A stretch of DNA of 64,000 nucleotides from an uncultured Psychroserpens sp. (GCF_947501425.1 NZ_CANMVN010000001.1:62001-126000); one strand, 5' to 3'. Positions 44,021 to 52,072 are shown, counted from the stretch's first letter. The notes: generated by a model not told the origin, from the sequence alone. Numbers and translations are program-made.

Positions 44021-46027
44021 TTATAAAGCCTTAGCTTCTGCTACTAATAGCTCGTTTTTATCTTCTAGCGCCTTATCAATAAATGCATTAATATCTGCAT
44101 TTCGTTCTTGTCCGTTTTTAAGCAAGACACTAAGTGTTAGCATGGTTGCTATCCGTGTTCCTACCTTTTTTGCAGCTGTATTAAACAAAGGTTGCAAATC
44201 TTCATAACTCACTTCTTCAGCAAGTTTTAAAATTTCAGCTTTTGATTTTTCCTGTTTGGCTTCAGGTACATTAGTGTATTTTTTACCTAGCTGTTTGATG
44301 ACTTCAATTGCCGGGCGTTTTTGTTGCTGTGGTTTCGGCTTATTGTTTTGATTCTGTTGAGGTTTCGGTTTTTGTTTCGCCCATGAATCTCTTAATCCAA
44401 CGGTTTTATTAAAAACTAAATGCTCTGCAGTTGAGTCATCATCCACATTAAAATAGCCAATACGTTGAAATTGAAAACGATCACCAATCTTAACCTCAGC
44501 AAGACTTGGTTCTACAAAAGCTTCGATTACTTTTAAAGAGTTTGGATTAATAAACTCCATAAAATCTTTGTCTTGATGACTATCGGGAGCTTCATCCATA
44601 AATAATCGGTCGTACTCTCTAACTTCAGCTTTTATAGCGTGTTGGATAGATACCCAATGTAGGGTTCCTTTGACTTTCTTTTCGGTATCTGTAGTGTAAG
44701 TACAATGAATTTCAGTAATGTTTCCTTTGTCATCCTTAACCACACGCTCACCTTTGATGATATAGGCATTTTTTAATCGTACCTCGCTACCTAATTTCAG
44801 TCTAAAAAATTTATTACTAGCTTCTTCTTTAAAATCGGCACGCTCAATATATAATTCTCTGGAAAACGGTACTTTTCTTGAACCAGCGTTGTCATCTTCA
44901 GGATTATTTTCAGCATCTAACCACTCTACCTTATCTTCAGGGTAATTAGTAATAACTAGTTTTACAGGATCTAATACAGCCATCACTCTTGGAGCTTTCT
45001 GATTAAGATCTTCTCTTACACAGAATTCTAAAAGAGAGACATCAATAATATTTTCTCGCTTAGCTACACCAACTTTTTCTATGAATTGACGGATAGATTC
45101 TGGTGTGTAACCTCGTCGTCGTAATCCAGAAATGGTTGGCATTCTAGGGTCATCCCATCCAGAAACAATACCTTGCTCTACAAGTTTGAGTAATTTACGT
45201 TTACTCATAATGGTATAGCTTAGGTTTAAACGTGCAAATTCACGCTGTTTTGGAAGCATTGGAAGCTCATTGGATGCATAACCATATACATGCTCTTTAA
45301 ACCAATCGTAAAGCTCTCTATGAGGCTTAAATTCTAGAGAACATAACGAGTGTGAAATCTGTTCGATATAGTCGCTTTCACCGTGTGTCCAATCGTACAT
45401 TGGATAAATGCACCATTCATCACCTGTTCTGTGGTGATGTTTTTTCAAAATTCGGTACATGATAGGGTCACGCATCAACATATTGGGATGTTGCATGTCT
45501 ATTTTAGCCCGTAAGATGTGTTCTCCTTCATCAAACTCTCCATTTTTCATACGTTCAAACAAATCGAGGTTTTCCTCTACGCTTCTATTACGATAAGGAC
45601 CATCAACACCAGGTTGCGTAGGTGTTCCTTTTTGTTCGGCCATAGCTTCACTAGATTGAGAATCTACATAAGCTTTTCCATCTTTAATAAGTTGAACAGC
45701 CCAGTCGTAAAGTGTATGGAAATAGTCTGAAGAATACAGCTCATTAGCCCAATCGTATCCTAACCAAGCAATATCACGTTTGATGGCATCGACATATTCC
45801 TGTTCTTCTTTAGCTGGATTGGTATCGTCAAAACGAAGGTTAACAGGTGCGTTATATTTTTGGCCCAGACCAAAACTAATACCGATGGCTTTAGTGTGTC
45901 CGATATGAAGATATCCGTTGGGTTCAGGTGGAAAACGGAAACGAAGTTTGTTTTTTGAAAGTCCGTTTGTAAGGTCTTCCTCAATGATATGCTCTATAAA
46001 ATTGAGCGATTTTGTTTCTTCTGACAT
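44021..46027 (-). CDS. glnS: glutaminyl-tRNA synthetase with C-terminal extension
   Basis: Class I synthetase charging tRNA-Gln. FRFPPEPNGYLHIGHTKAI holds the HIGH motif and TIMSKRKLLKLV the KMSKS-type motif; YPMYDWTHGESDYIE and GWDDPRMPTISGLRRRGY are GlnRS signatures. The core ends near residue 550, where most bacterial GlnRS (about 550-560 aa) stop. Here a Gln/Lys/Pro/Asn-rich linker (about 552-575) and a helical domain of about 90 residues follow, giving 668 in total. Appended domains in other GlnRS proteins help tRNA binding; that role here is an inference. A strong terminator follows. Confidence 0.95.
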   Translation of the reverse strand: MSEETKSLNFIEHIIEEDLTNGLSKNKLRFRFPPEPNGYLHIGHTKAIGISFGLGQKYNAPVNLRFDDTNPAKEEQEYVDAIKRDIAWLGYDWANELYSSDYFHTLYDWAVQLIKDGKAYVDSQSSEAMAEQKGTPTQPGVDGPYRNRSVEENLDLFERMKNGEFDEGEHILRAKIDMQHPNMLMRDPIMYRILKKHHHRTGDEWCIYPMYDWTHGESDYIEQISHSLCSLEFKPHRELYDWFKEHVYGYASNELPMLPKQREFARLNLSYTIMSKRKLLKLVEQGIVSGWDDPRMPTISGLRRRGYTPESIRQFIEKVGVAKRENIIDVSLLEFCVREDLNQKAPRVMAVLDPVKLVITNYPEDKVEWLDAENNPEDDNAGSRKVPFSRELYIERADFKEEASNKFFRLKLGSEVRLKNAYIIKGERVVKDDKGNITEIHCTYTTDTEKKVKGTLHWVSIQHAIKAEVREYDRLFMDEAPDSHQDKDFMEFINPNSLKVIEAFVEPSLAEVKIGDRFQFQRIGYFNVDDDSTAEHLVFNKTVGLRDSWAKQKPKPQQNQNNKPKPQQQKRPAIEVIKQLGKKYTNVPEAKQEKSKAEILKLAEEVSYEDLQPLFNTAAKKVGTRIATMLTLSVLLKNGQERNADINAFIDKALEDKNELLVAEAKAL

Positions 46028-46223
46028 AAATTTATCTAATTTATTTTGTCAATTATATTGATATCAAAGCCTTTTAGCCTTGTATTAATATTTTCTGATA
46101 TATAATATATTTTGTGATTCTAAATTGTGATAATCAACGTAAATTCAGGCTGTAAAATTAACTATTTTTTAGCTGAAATAGATTCAAGTATCATTTAAAA
46201 ACGATGTCCATTACATTTTTAGG

Positions 46224-46231
46224 TATTTTTG
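46224..46231 (+). promoter_or_regulatory. candidate -7 promoter element for folB
   Basis: TATTTTTG fits TAnnTTTG, 17 bp before the folB ATG. In such AT-rich sequence this could be chance. Confidence 0.35.
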
Positions 46232-46248
46232 AAAAATAAATACTGAAT

Positions 46249-46611
46249 ATGGGAATAATAAAGGTTAAAAACATACGTGTTTTTGCATATCATGGATGCC
46301 TAAAAGAAGAAACTAAAATTGGAAGTGATTATCGCGTAGATCTTGAGGTGAAGGCAAATTTAAAAACCTCAGCTAAAACAGATGAACTTACTGATACAGT
46401 AGATTATGTGCTTCTTAACAAGATTGTAAAAGAGGAAATGCAACACGCTTCCAAATTATTAGAAACTGTTGCTCAGCGTATATTAGATCGGATTTTTAAA
46501 GAAGATCACTTGGTAAATAAAGCCACGGTGAGTGTAAGTAAACTTAACCCTCCAATAGGTGGTGATGTGGAAAGCGTAACGATAAAAATGACCGAAAGAC
46601 GAAAAAACTAG
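46249..46611 (+). CDS. folB: dihydroneopterin aldolase FolB
   Basis: Folate-pathway enzyme converting 7,8-dihydroneopterin to 6-hydroxymethyl-7,8-dihydropterin and glycolaldehyde. The 120-residue protein has VFAYHGCLKEETKIGSDY (substrate-binding Tyr, Glu and the HG turn), TDTVDYVLLNKIV, LLETVAQRI with the pterin-anchoring Glu, and KLNPPIGGDVESV near the end with the conserved Lys. It forms an octamer in known cases. It stands 90 bp upstream of tRNA-Cys. Confidence 0.94.
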   Translation: MGIIKVKNIRVFAYHGCLKEETKIGSDYRVDLEVKANLKTSAKTDELTDTVDYVLLNKIVKEEMQHASKLLETVAQRILDRIFKEDHLVNKATVSVSKLNPPIGGDVESVTIKMTERRKN

Positions 46612-46701
46612 GGGTTTATGGTGTAAAATGGTAATTTTTTATACATTTGCCTTCCTTGTTTATCACAACTAAACGAGATTCCTGTTTTTACAGGACGTTA
46701 T

Positions 46702-46772
46702 GGCATCTTGGCCGAGTGGCTAGGCAGAGGTCTGCAAAACCTTGTACAGCGGTTCGAATCCGCTAGATGCCT
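46702..46772 (+). tRNA. tRNA-Cys (GCA)
   Basis: A 71-nt cloverleaf: acceptor arms GGCATCT (46702-46708) and AGATGCC (46765-46771) pair perfectly, the discriminator base is T, as is typical of tRNA-Cys, the anticodon loop is CTGCAAA with anticodon GCA, and the T-arm is AGCGG-TTCGAAT-CCGCT. CCA is not encoded. A terminator follows directly. The 3' half from the anticodon on is repeated three more times downstream. Confidence 0.97.
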
Positions 46773-47110
46773 CTAAAACCTTCAACTGTTGTTGAGGGTT
46801 TTTTTTGTATCCTAATTTTTATGAAAAATTATATTTAAAATACTAGCAAAACCTTGTACAGCGGTTCGAATCCGCTAGATGCCTCTAAAACCTTCAACTG
46901 TTGTTGAGGGTTTTTTTTATGTACTAATTTTTATGAAAAATTATATTTAAAATACTAGCAAAACCTTGTGCAGCGTTTCAAATTCGCTAGATGCCTCTAA
47001 AACCTTCAACTTTTGTTGAGGGTTTTTTTGTATCCTAATTTTTATAAAAAATTATATTTAAAATACTAGTAAAACCTTGTACAGCGGTTCGAATCCGCTA
47101 GATGCCTCTT
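46734..47110 (+). repeat. tandem array of tRNA-Cys 3' halves plus terminators
   Basis: Four direct units starting at 46734 (inside the real tRNA), 46846, 46958 and 47069; spacing 112, 112 and 111 bp. Each begins at the anticodon loop (GCAAAACCTTG), runs to the tRNA 3' end and, in the first three, includes the hairpin terminator and an AT-rich spacer ending in TACTA. Unit 3 has several changes in the T-arm; unit 4 keeps the tRNA part intact, stops at 47110 and has no terminator. Units 2-4 lack the tRNA 5' half, so they cannot form a cloverleaf. Confidence 0.95.
46775..46806 (+). terminator. intrinsic terminator of tRNA-Cys
   Basis: AACCTTCAAC (46777-46786) pairs with GTTGAGGGTT (46791-46800, one G-U pair), loop TGTT, followed by a T-run. 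Near-identical copies recur downstream in array units 2 (about 46887-46918) and 3 (about 46999-47029). Confidence 0.9.
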
Positions 47111-47139
47111 AATGCTTCAATAAAAGTTGAAGAGTGTAA

Positions 47140-47670
47140 TCATGATTTTTTAATCACAAAATAGTCTACAATGAGCATGATACTTAGTAATAAAAATCCA
47201 ATAGTAAGAATCAATGCTCCAAAAGGCCAATGTTGAATTTTAAAGAGAGCACCAATTATGATTAATGCTACAGCCATTATTGAGAATCCGTAATAAAAGA
47301 ATTTTATAAAGCCATTGTCTTTTAATTTTCGTCTGGTAAAATAAGTAAGTCCTTCTTCTATGAACCACCAAACAAATAATATCAGCAATAGAAGTTCTAG
47401 AATATAAGGTATTTGTAATACATGAAAAGTTTTTACAGAATAACTAAATGTCCATAGCACTACCAAACCTAGTTTAACGTAATCGAGTGTTGCTTTTTCT
47501 TTTTTGTAAATAAATCGAATCAGATACAAAATCGTAATTGCTATGCTTCCAATGAGAACTAATTGTTGTGCATAGGGCCAGTGCATGATTTTAAAAAGCA
47601 AACCATACAATAGGATAATAACAGCGAGTCGTATTGGAAGTGTCAGGATTTTTTTTGGTGTTGTCTGCAA
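47140..47670 (-). CDS. GldL-like membrane protein with duplicated HWP hairpin
   Basis: A 176-residue membrane protein with five or six hydrophobic segments. Two copies of one motif stand out: GLLFKIMHWPYAQQLVLIGS (about 23-42) and GALFKIQHWPFGALILTIG (about 140-158). The [LF]FKI-x-HWP pattern is the hallmark of the N-terminal membrane hairpin of GldL, the proton-channel subunit of the type IX secretion/gliding motor, but this protein lacks the rest of GldL. The start is TTG at 47670. It ends 20 bp past the LysE gene in the minus direction and may be co-transcribed with it. Function unknown. Confidence 0.7.
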   Translation of the reverse strand: MQTTPKKILTLPIRLAVIILLYGLLFKIMHWPYAQQLVLIGSIAITILYLIRFIYKKEKATLDYVKLGLVVLWTFSYSVKTFHVLQIPYILELLLLILFVWWFIEEGLTYFTRRKLKDNGFIKFFYYGFSIMAVALIIIGALFKIQHWPFGALILTIGFLLLSIMLIVDYFVIKKS

Positions 47671-47689
47671 ACGTTAAAGCGTATTAAGT

Positions 47690-48376
47690 TTAATTACTTA
47701 TAGGGTTTACCTTTTCGATTTGCTCCTTACTTTTTTCATAAAGTTCAGGAAATAAGCCTTGTGTTAATAGTAAGATTCCAAAACCAAGTATCACCAATGC
47801 AATAATTTTTTTAGTCTTAAAGATTAATCGAGGTGTTAATTTATTCCTTAATCGTTTAGCTAAAGCTATTTTTAGTAGATCTGTTAAGAAGTAAACAGCT
47901 AGCATAGTGATGATGAAAATTAAAACACCATTTTTAGATTCTGTAATAGAACTTCCAATTACAATAAAACCAAGCCATCCAAGCAGGACACCAATATTAA
48001 TAAAGTTGAGTAAGAAACCTTTAACGAATAGTCTTCCGTAGTCGTTCTTGGGAATTTCAACACGATGGTATTCTTTAACAATAGATCGAAATGATCTTGA
48101 GGTTTTAATGAAAGAAATAAATCCATAAGCAGCTAATAGCACACCACCAAAAATCAAGAAATTTGGATCATCTTTTATTTTATCAATCAGATTATTAGTA
48201 CTGTAAAAAGCAACAAAAATAAAGACAATATCAGCAAAAATAACACCTAAATCGAAGATCAAAGCACTTCTAAATCCTTTGGTTGCACTCGTTTCAAGCA
48301 GTACAAAAAATACTGGCCCAATTGTGAATGCAAGGATAATTCCAAAGGGAATAGCTGCTAAAATATCATCTAACAT
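47690..48376 (-). CDS. LysE/RhtB-family exporter
   Basis: A 228-residue inner-membrane protein of six predicted helices. The N-terminus IPFGIILAFTIGPVFFVLLETSATKGFRSAL is the family pattern (GPVFF in place of GPxxxxxxxxAl). LysE/RhtB proteins export amino acids or related small molecules; the substrate here cannot be told. A complete TTG-N19-TAGTTTTG promoter precedes it; the GldL-like gene follows after 19 bp. Confidence 0.85.
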   Translation of the reverse strand: MLDDILAAIPFGIILAFTIGPVFFVLLETSATKGFRSALIFDLGVIFADIVFIFVAFYSTNNLIDKIKDDPNFLIFGGVLLAAYGFISFIKTSRSFRSIVKEYHRVEIPKNDYGRLFVKGFLLNFINIGVLLGWLGFIVIGSSITESKNGVLIFIITMLAVYFLTDLLKIALAKRLRNKLTPRLIFKTKKIIALVILGFGILLLTQGLFPELYEKSKEQIEKVNPISN

Positions 48377-48396
48377 AATAGGAAATAGCTTTCCTA

Positions 48397-48426
48397 CAAA
48401 ACTAATAAAAAAGAGGCGTTACTCAA
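48397..48426 (-). promoter_or_regulatory. promoter of the LysE-family gene
   Basis: Minus-strand TAGTTTTG (48397-48404) as -7 and TTG (48424-48426) as -33 with a 19-bp spacer, ideal for a Flavobacterium-type promoter; ATG 20 bp downstream. Confidence 0.6.
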
Positions 48427-48443
48427 GTAGTTTAGGTAACTGA

Positions 48444-49118
48444 TTAGTTCATTCGCTTGATTCGACCACCAAGAGTTGTTCTCTCTTTAACATTATCTGG
48501 GTTTCCGTAGATAAAAATATCTCCTCCTGCAGTAACTCTGGCATCCACTGTTTTTGAAGCATTAACATCGGCCTCACCAGCTGCTTTTATAGTAACAGAT
48601 GTGTTTTTTGTTTCAAAAGATTTGCCTTCGTAAATACCTCCAGTATTTAGTGTTATATCTTGAGAAATCGCTTTACCTCTGGTTTCAACAATACCTCCTG
48701 AGACTGCTTTAATGTCTACTTGGTCCACATCTAAACCTATTTTTAAGTGTGCACCTTCTTGGGCTCTGAGTTCAATTTGACTTTGCTCAATAAGTTCGTT
48801 AGATGTGATATAAGCACCTTCGTTACCATCTATGATATCTAAATCTGTGTAATACACAGAAACAAAAGTACGGTCACCATTAAAGATTTTATCTGTATTC
48901 ATTCTTATTTTTAACTTTCCATCTTTATTAACTACCACTACGTCTTCTACATCGTCTCCTGTGATTTCCACTCTAGGCTCGTCAGATTTGATAAGGTTAA
49001 CAACTATAAGGTCATAAACTTTCACTTCATTGAAATCGCCAACACCTTTTTCTTTAGGATTTTGAGCTGTTAATACTGAAGTTACGACTAGTAATGCGAG
49101 GGTTAAAAAAGTTTTCAT
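48444..49118 (-). CDS. head-GIN domain (DUF2807) secreted protein
   Basis: A 224-residue exported protein with signal peptide MKTFLTLALLVVTSVLTAQ. The rest is a right-handed beta-solenoid-like putative adhesin domain (GDFNEVKVYDLIVVNL, then EVDVKAVSGGIVETRG-like strands, QDITLNTGGIYEGKSFETKN, EADVNASKTVDARVTAGGDIFIYG). The terminal GGDIFIYGNPDNVKERT is typical of DUF2807. It is a common periplasmic or surface family in Bacteroidota with no fixed function. It is 83 bp downstream of the acyl-carrier-like gene, with a hairpin between. Confidence 0.88.
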   Translation of the reverse strand: MKTFLTLALLVVTSVLTAQNPKEKGVGDFNEVKVYDLIVVNLIKSDEPRVEITGDDVEDVVVVNKDGKLKIRMNTDKIFNGDRTFVSVYYTDLDIIDGNEGAYITSNELIEQSQIELRAQEGAHLKIGLDVDQVDIKAVSGGIVETRGKAISQDITLNTGGIYEGKSFETKNTSVTIKAAGEADVNASKTVDARVTAGGDIFIYGNPDNVKERTTLGGRIKRMN

Positions 49119-49169
49119 CTTGATGTCTGTTTTTAATATTTACGTATGGTTTCAGTATTAAAGATGGTG

Positions 49170-49189
49170 CTGTAACTCATTTGTTACAG
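49170..49189. repeat. hairpin between the acyl-carrier-like and head-GIN genes
   Basis: Perfect 7-bp arms CTGTAAC (49170-49176) and GTTACAG (49183-49189). The T-run lies on the plus-strand side, where no gene ends, so for the minus-strand genes this may be an RNA-processing or attenuation structure, not a classic terminator. Confidence 0.5.
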
Positions 49190-49201
49190 TTTTTATTCAT
49201 T

Positions 49202-49468
49202 TTAATCCATACCAAGGTCATTGGTAAACGCGTGGTGCATCTTTATTTTATGTTTTGGTATTCCAGTAACCTTCTCAATAATTTCACGTATAACGACTTC
49301 AATTTCAAATATTTCTATTGGGTTTTTATTGGAATCGTGTTTAATTGTATCAAATACAAAATCAACTAAATGTTGAACTGTGGCTAAGTTTGCGGCTTCA
49401 TTATCTGGAATTTCAATATCGTAATGATTTTCAACCATCATTATTAATTCAACAGTATCTAAACCCAT
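49202..49468 (-). CDS. acyl-carrier-protein-like protein with permuted halves
   Basis: An 88-residue protein in which ACP elements appear in swapped order. Residues 1-43 (MGLDTVELIMMVENHYDIEI, then PDNEAANLATVQHLVDFV) match ACP helices II-IV, which normally follow the DSL motif. Residues 52-88 (IEVVIREIIEKVTGIPKHKI, then HHAFTNDLGMD) match helix I and loop 1, which normally come first. The chain therefore breaks exactly at the phosphopantetheine motif. The modifiable Ser position is Gly2 on one side and the stop codon on the other, so normal pantetheinylation seems impossible. It is 10 bp after the YbjQ-like gene. Role unknown. Confidence 0.75.
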   Translation of the reverse strand: MGLDTVELIMMVENHYDIEIPDNEAANLATVQHLVDFVFDTIKHDSNKNPIEIFEIEVVIREIIEKVTGIPKHKIKMHHAFTNDLGMD

Positions 49469-49478
49469 TTTTAAAACA

Positions 49479-49775
49479 TTAGGATACGCTTACAGCAGTG
49501 CCAGTTACAGATACCATAGCGTAATTACTTGTCATTAATTCTATTTCAACTTTAATACCTACAATTGCGTTAGCACCAAGTTCTTTAGCATTTTCTTTAA
49601 GTGTTTGAAAAGCGACCTCTTTAGTTTGATCAACACTTTTCTTAAAGTTTTTATAGTATTTAGAGACGCTAAAACCCATAGCTAATTTTTTTTCATTAAT
49701 AGCTACACCTGTTACAATACCTTTATAATCTGTGATTTTAAATCCTTCTATTGAATTTGTTGTTGTTAGAATCAT
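49479..49775 (-). CDS. YbjQ/DUF74 family protein
   Basis: A 98-residue protein with the YbjQ pattern: MILTTTNSIEGFKITDYKGI at the start, GIVTGVAINE, ALENAKELGANAIVGIK-like central helix and strand (here LKENAKELGANAIVGIK), and VSVTGTAV at the end. It forms a pentameric, possibly metal-binding fold in solved members, with no clear function. The family often shows Arg/Tyr-rich central loops; this one is short there. It is followed by the acyl-carrier-like gene after 10 bp. Confidence 0.9.
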   Translation of the reverse strand: MILTTTNSIEGFKITDYKGIVTGVAINEKKLAMGFSVSKYYKNFKKSVDQTKEVAFQTLKENAKELGANAIVGIKVEIELMTSNYAMVSVTGTAVSVS

Positions 49776-49840
49776 AGTCGTGTTTTATTGGTTCTAATGT
49801 ATTCTAAAATGTGATTACTACAAAATTATGAGTTGAAGAA

Positions 49841-52072
49841 TTAATGATCTTCATGTTTACCAATTAGTGTAAAATCTAAGTGTTTTTTAACAAGATCTGT
49901 GTTTTTAACTTTAACAACAACTTCATCACCAAGTTGATACATAGTTTTAGAATTTTTCCCAATCATAGCATAATGGTCTTCATCAAATGCATAATGATCA
50001 TCTTTCATATCTCTAACACTAACCATACCTTCACATTTATTAGAGATGATCTCTACATAAATTCCCCAATCAGTCACGCCAGAAATCACACCAACAAATG
50101 CTTCATCTTTATGATCTTCCATAAAACGAATTTGCATGTATTTAATAGAATCACGTTCGGCTTTAGTAGCTAAATTCTCCATGTTACTGGAATGATTACA
50201 TTTATCTTCATAAACGTCTTCACTAACCGATTTTCCACCATCTAAATAATGCTGTAATAAACGATGTGCCATGACATCTGGATAACGTCTGATAGGTGAC
50301 GTAAAATGACTGTAATAATCAAAAGCTAATCCGTAATGTCCAATGTTATGTGTGGAATATTCGGCTTTACTCATGGTTCGAATTGTTAAGGTATCTACCA
50401 AGTTTTGTTCTTTTTTTCCAACCACCTCTTTAAGTAGATTATTTAATGAACTCGACACACTTTTTCTATCCTTAAAATTAAGTTTATACCCAAAACGACC
50501 TACTACATTTTGTAGAGCTGCTAATTTACTATCGTCTGGTTCGTCATGTATACGATACACGAATGTTTTCTTTTGTTTACCAATGAATTCGCCAACTTTC
50601 CTGTTCGCTAACAACATAAACTCTTCAATGAGTTTATTTGCATCTTTACTGGTTTTAAAGTAAACTCCAACTGGATTTGCTTCCTTATCTAAATCGAATT
50701 TCACTTCAACTTTATCGAATGAAATAGCTCCATGACTCATACGTTTGCGACGCATGATCTTAGCAAGTCTATCTAATACCATGATAGATTCGGCAATATC
50801 TTTTTTAGTCTCGTAGGACTTTCCGGTTAAAGACACTTCTTTAGGGATCTCTGTATTAATAACATCTCTCGACTGCGCTCGAGATGACAACTGATACTTT
50901 GGATTAGTATCAATAATAGCTTGAGCTTCTTCATAAGCAAAACGCGCATCAGAATAGGTTACTGTTCTTCCAAACCATTGATCTTTAATTTCGGCTTTAT
51001 CATTCATATGAAACACTGCAGAAAAGGTATATTTCTCTTCGTGTGGTCGTAAAGAACAAGCGCCATTAGACAATACTTCTGGAAGCATTGGTACCACACG
51101 ATCTACTAAATATACTGAGGTTGCGCGTTCAAAAGCTTCATCATCCAAAACCGTTCCTTCTTTCAGGTAATGAGATACATCTGCAATATGGATTCCTATT
51201 TCGAATAATCCATTATCAAGTACTTTGAACGACAGGGCATCATCAAAATCTTTAGCATCTTTTGGGTCAATGGTAAACGTGAGATCTTGACGCATATCAC
51301 GACGTTTAGCAATTTCTTCTTTTGTAATTGAAGTATCTAATGAGTTCGCATAGTCTTCCACCTCATGCGGAAATTCATTAGGTAATCCATATTCTGCAAG
51401 AATAGAATGGATCTCTGTATTGTGTTCACCAGGTTTTCCAAGGACTTTTAAAACTCGACCGTAAGGTGAATCGGCTTTCTCTGGCCAGTCTTCAAGAGAT
51501 ACCAATACTTTATCACCTTCTTCGGCTTTATTGATCTTATTGATTGGAACAAAAATATCGGTGTGCATTTTGTTGCCATCCGGAACTACAAAAGCGTAAT
51601 TTTTATGGATTTGAATCACACCAACATATTCGCTCTTAGCACGTTTAATGATGTTAGTTACTTCACCTTCTAGTTTACCTCGTTTTCTACGTTTATACGC
51701 ATAAAATTCAACCTCATCACCATGAAGTGCTTTATTCATATTATTTGAAGCAATATAAACATCGTCTTCAAAATCGTCACTGATAATATATCCAGATCCT
51801 CTTGAGGCCATATCCACAATACCAATATGATATTCGGTATTGATAATAGCTTTAAATTTCCCACGATCTACTTGTTCAATTTCCTGCTTAGCTGCAAGTT
51901 TAGCTAAGGTTTTTATAATTTGATTTCTACTACTAGCATCATTAACGCCAAGCTTAGCAGCAATTTGTTTATAGTTAAAGGATTGGTTTCTATCTTTTTT
52001 TAAAATACTTAGAATTGTATTTGTAAGATTTGAAATCCCTTTTTTGGATTTCCTTTTTTTCTTTTTTGTCAT
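49841..52072 (-). CDS. rnr: ribonuclease R with in-frame insertion
   Basis: A 743-residue 3'-5' exoribonuclease degrading structured RNA. Domain order: N-terminal winged helix (about 10-70), cold-shock/OB domains (about 70-240), the RNB catalytic domain with TIDPKDAKDFDDALSF carrying the Asp cluster (about 265), MLPEVLSNGACSLRPHEEK, and a C-terminal S1 domain (GVISGVTDWGIYVEI). Between AYEEAQAIID and ESIMVLDRLAKIMRRKRM there is an extra segment of about 35 residues containing SSRAQSRD, encoded partly by a palindromic repeat. The frame is intact, so the enzyme may tolerate it. Confidence 0.95.
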   Translation of the reverse strand: MTKKKKRKSKKGISNLTNTILSILKKDRNQSFNYKQIAAKLGVNDASSRNQIIKTLAKLAAKQEIEQVDRGKFKAIINTEYHIGIVDMASRGSGYIISDDFEDDVYIASNNMNKALHGDEVEFYAYKRRKRGKLEGEVTNIIKRAKSEYVGVIQIHKNYAFVVPDGNKMHTDIFVPINKINKAEEGDKVLVSLEDWPEKADSPYGRVLKVLGKPGEHNTEIHSILAEYGLPNEFPHEVEDYANSLDTSITKEEIAKRRDMRQDLTFTIDPKDAKDFDDALSFKVLDNGLFEIGIHIADVSHYLKEGTVLDDEAFERATSVYLVDRVVPMLPEVLSNGACSLRPHEEKYTFSAVFHMNDKAEIKDQWFGRTVTYSDARFAYEEAQAIIDTNPKYQLSSRAQSRDVINTEIPKEVSLTGKSYETKKDIAESIMVLDRLAKIMRRKRMSHGAISFDKVEVKFDLDKEANPVGVYFKTSKDANKLIEEFMLLANRKVGEFIGKQKKTFVYRIHDEPDDSKLAALQNVVGRFGYKLNFKDRKSVSSSLNNLLKEVVGKKEQNLVDTLTIRTMSKAEYSTHNIGHYGLAFDYYSHFTSPIRRYPDVMAHRLLQHYLDGGKSVSEDVYEDKCNHSSNMENLATKAERDSIKYMQIRFMEDHKDEAFVGVISGVTDWGIYVEIISNKCEGMVSVRDMKDDHYAFDEDHYAMIGKNSKTMYQLGDEVVVKVKNTDLVKKHLDFTLIGKHEDH
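50863..50889. repeat. short palindromic repeat inserted in rnr
   Basis: Arms TCTCGA (50867-50872) and TCGAGA (50879-50884) around CTGCGC, with flanking CATC and TGACA. I recognise this CTCGACTGCGCTCGAGATGAC type of sequence as a dispersed palindromic element of Bacteroidota genomes; only one copy occurs in this window. In rnr it is read as SSRAQSRD without breaking the frame. Confidence 0.65.

Noticed and set aside
46028-46248. 220-bp gap between glnS and folB searched for RNA genes
   Set aside because: AT-rich sequence only, no cloverleaf, conserved RNA motif or strong hairpin beyond a weak promoter element.
46734-47110. Repeat array considered as a CRISPR
   Set aside because: The repeating unit is 112 bp with no unique spacers, and the repeated part is clearly tRNA-Cys 3' sequence plus a terminator.
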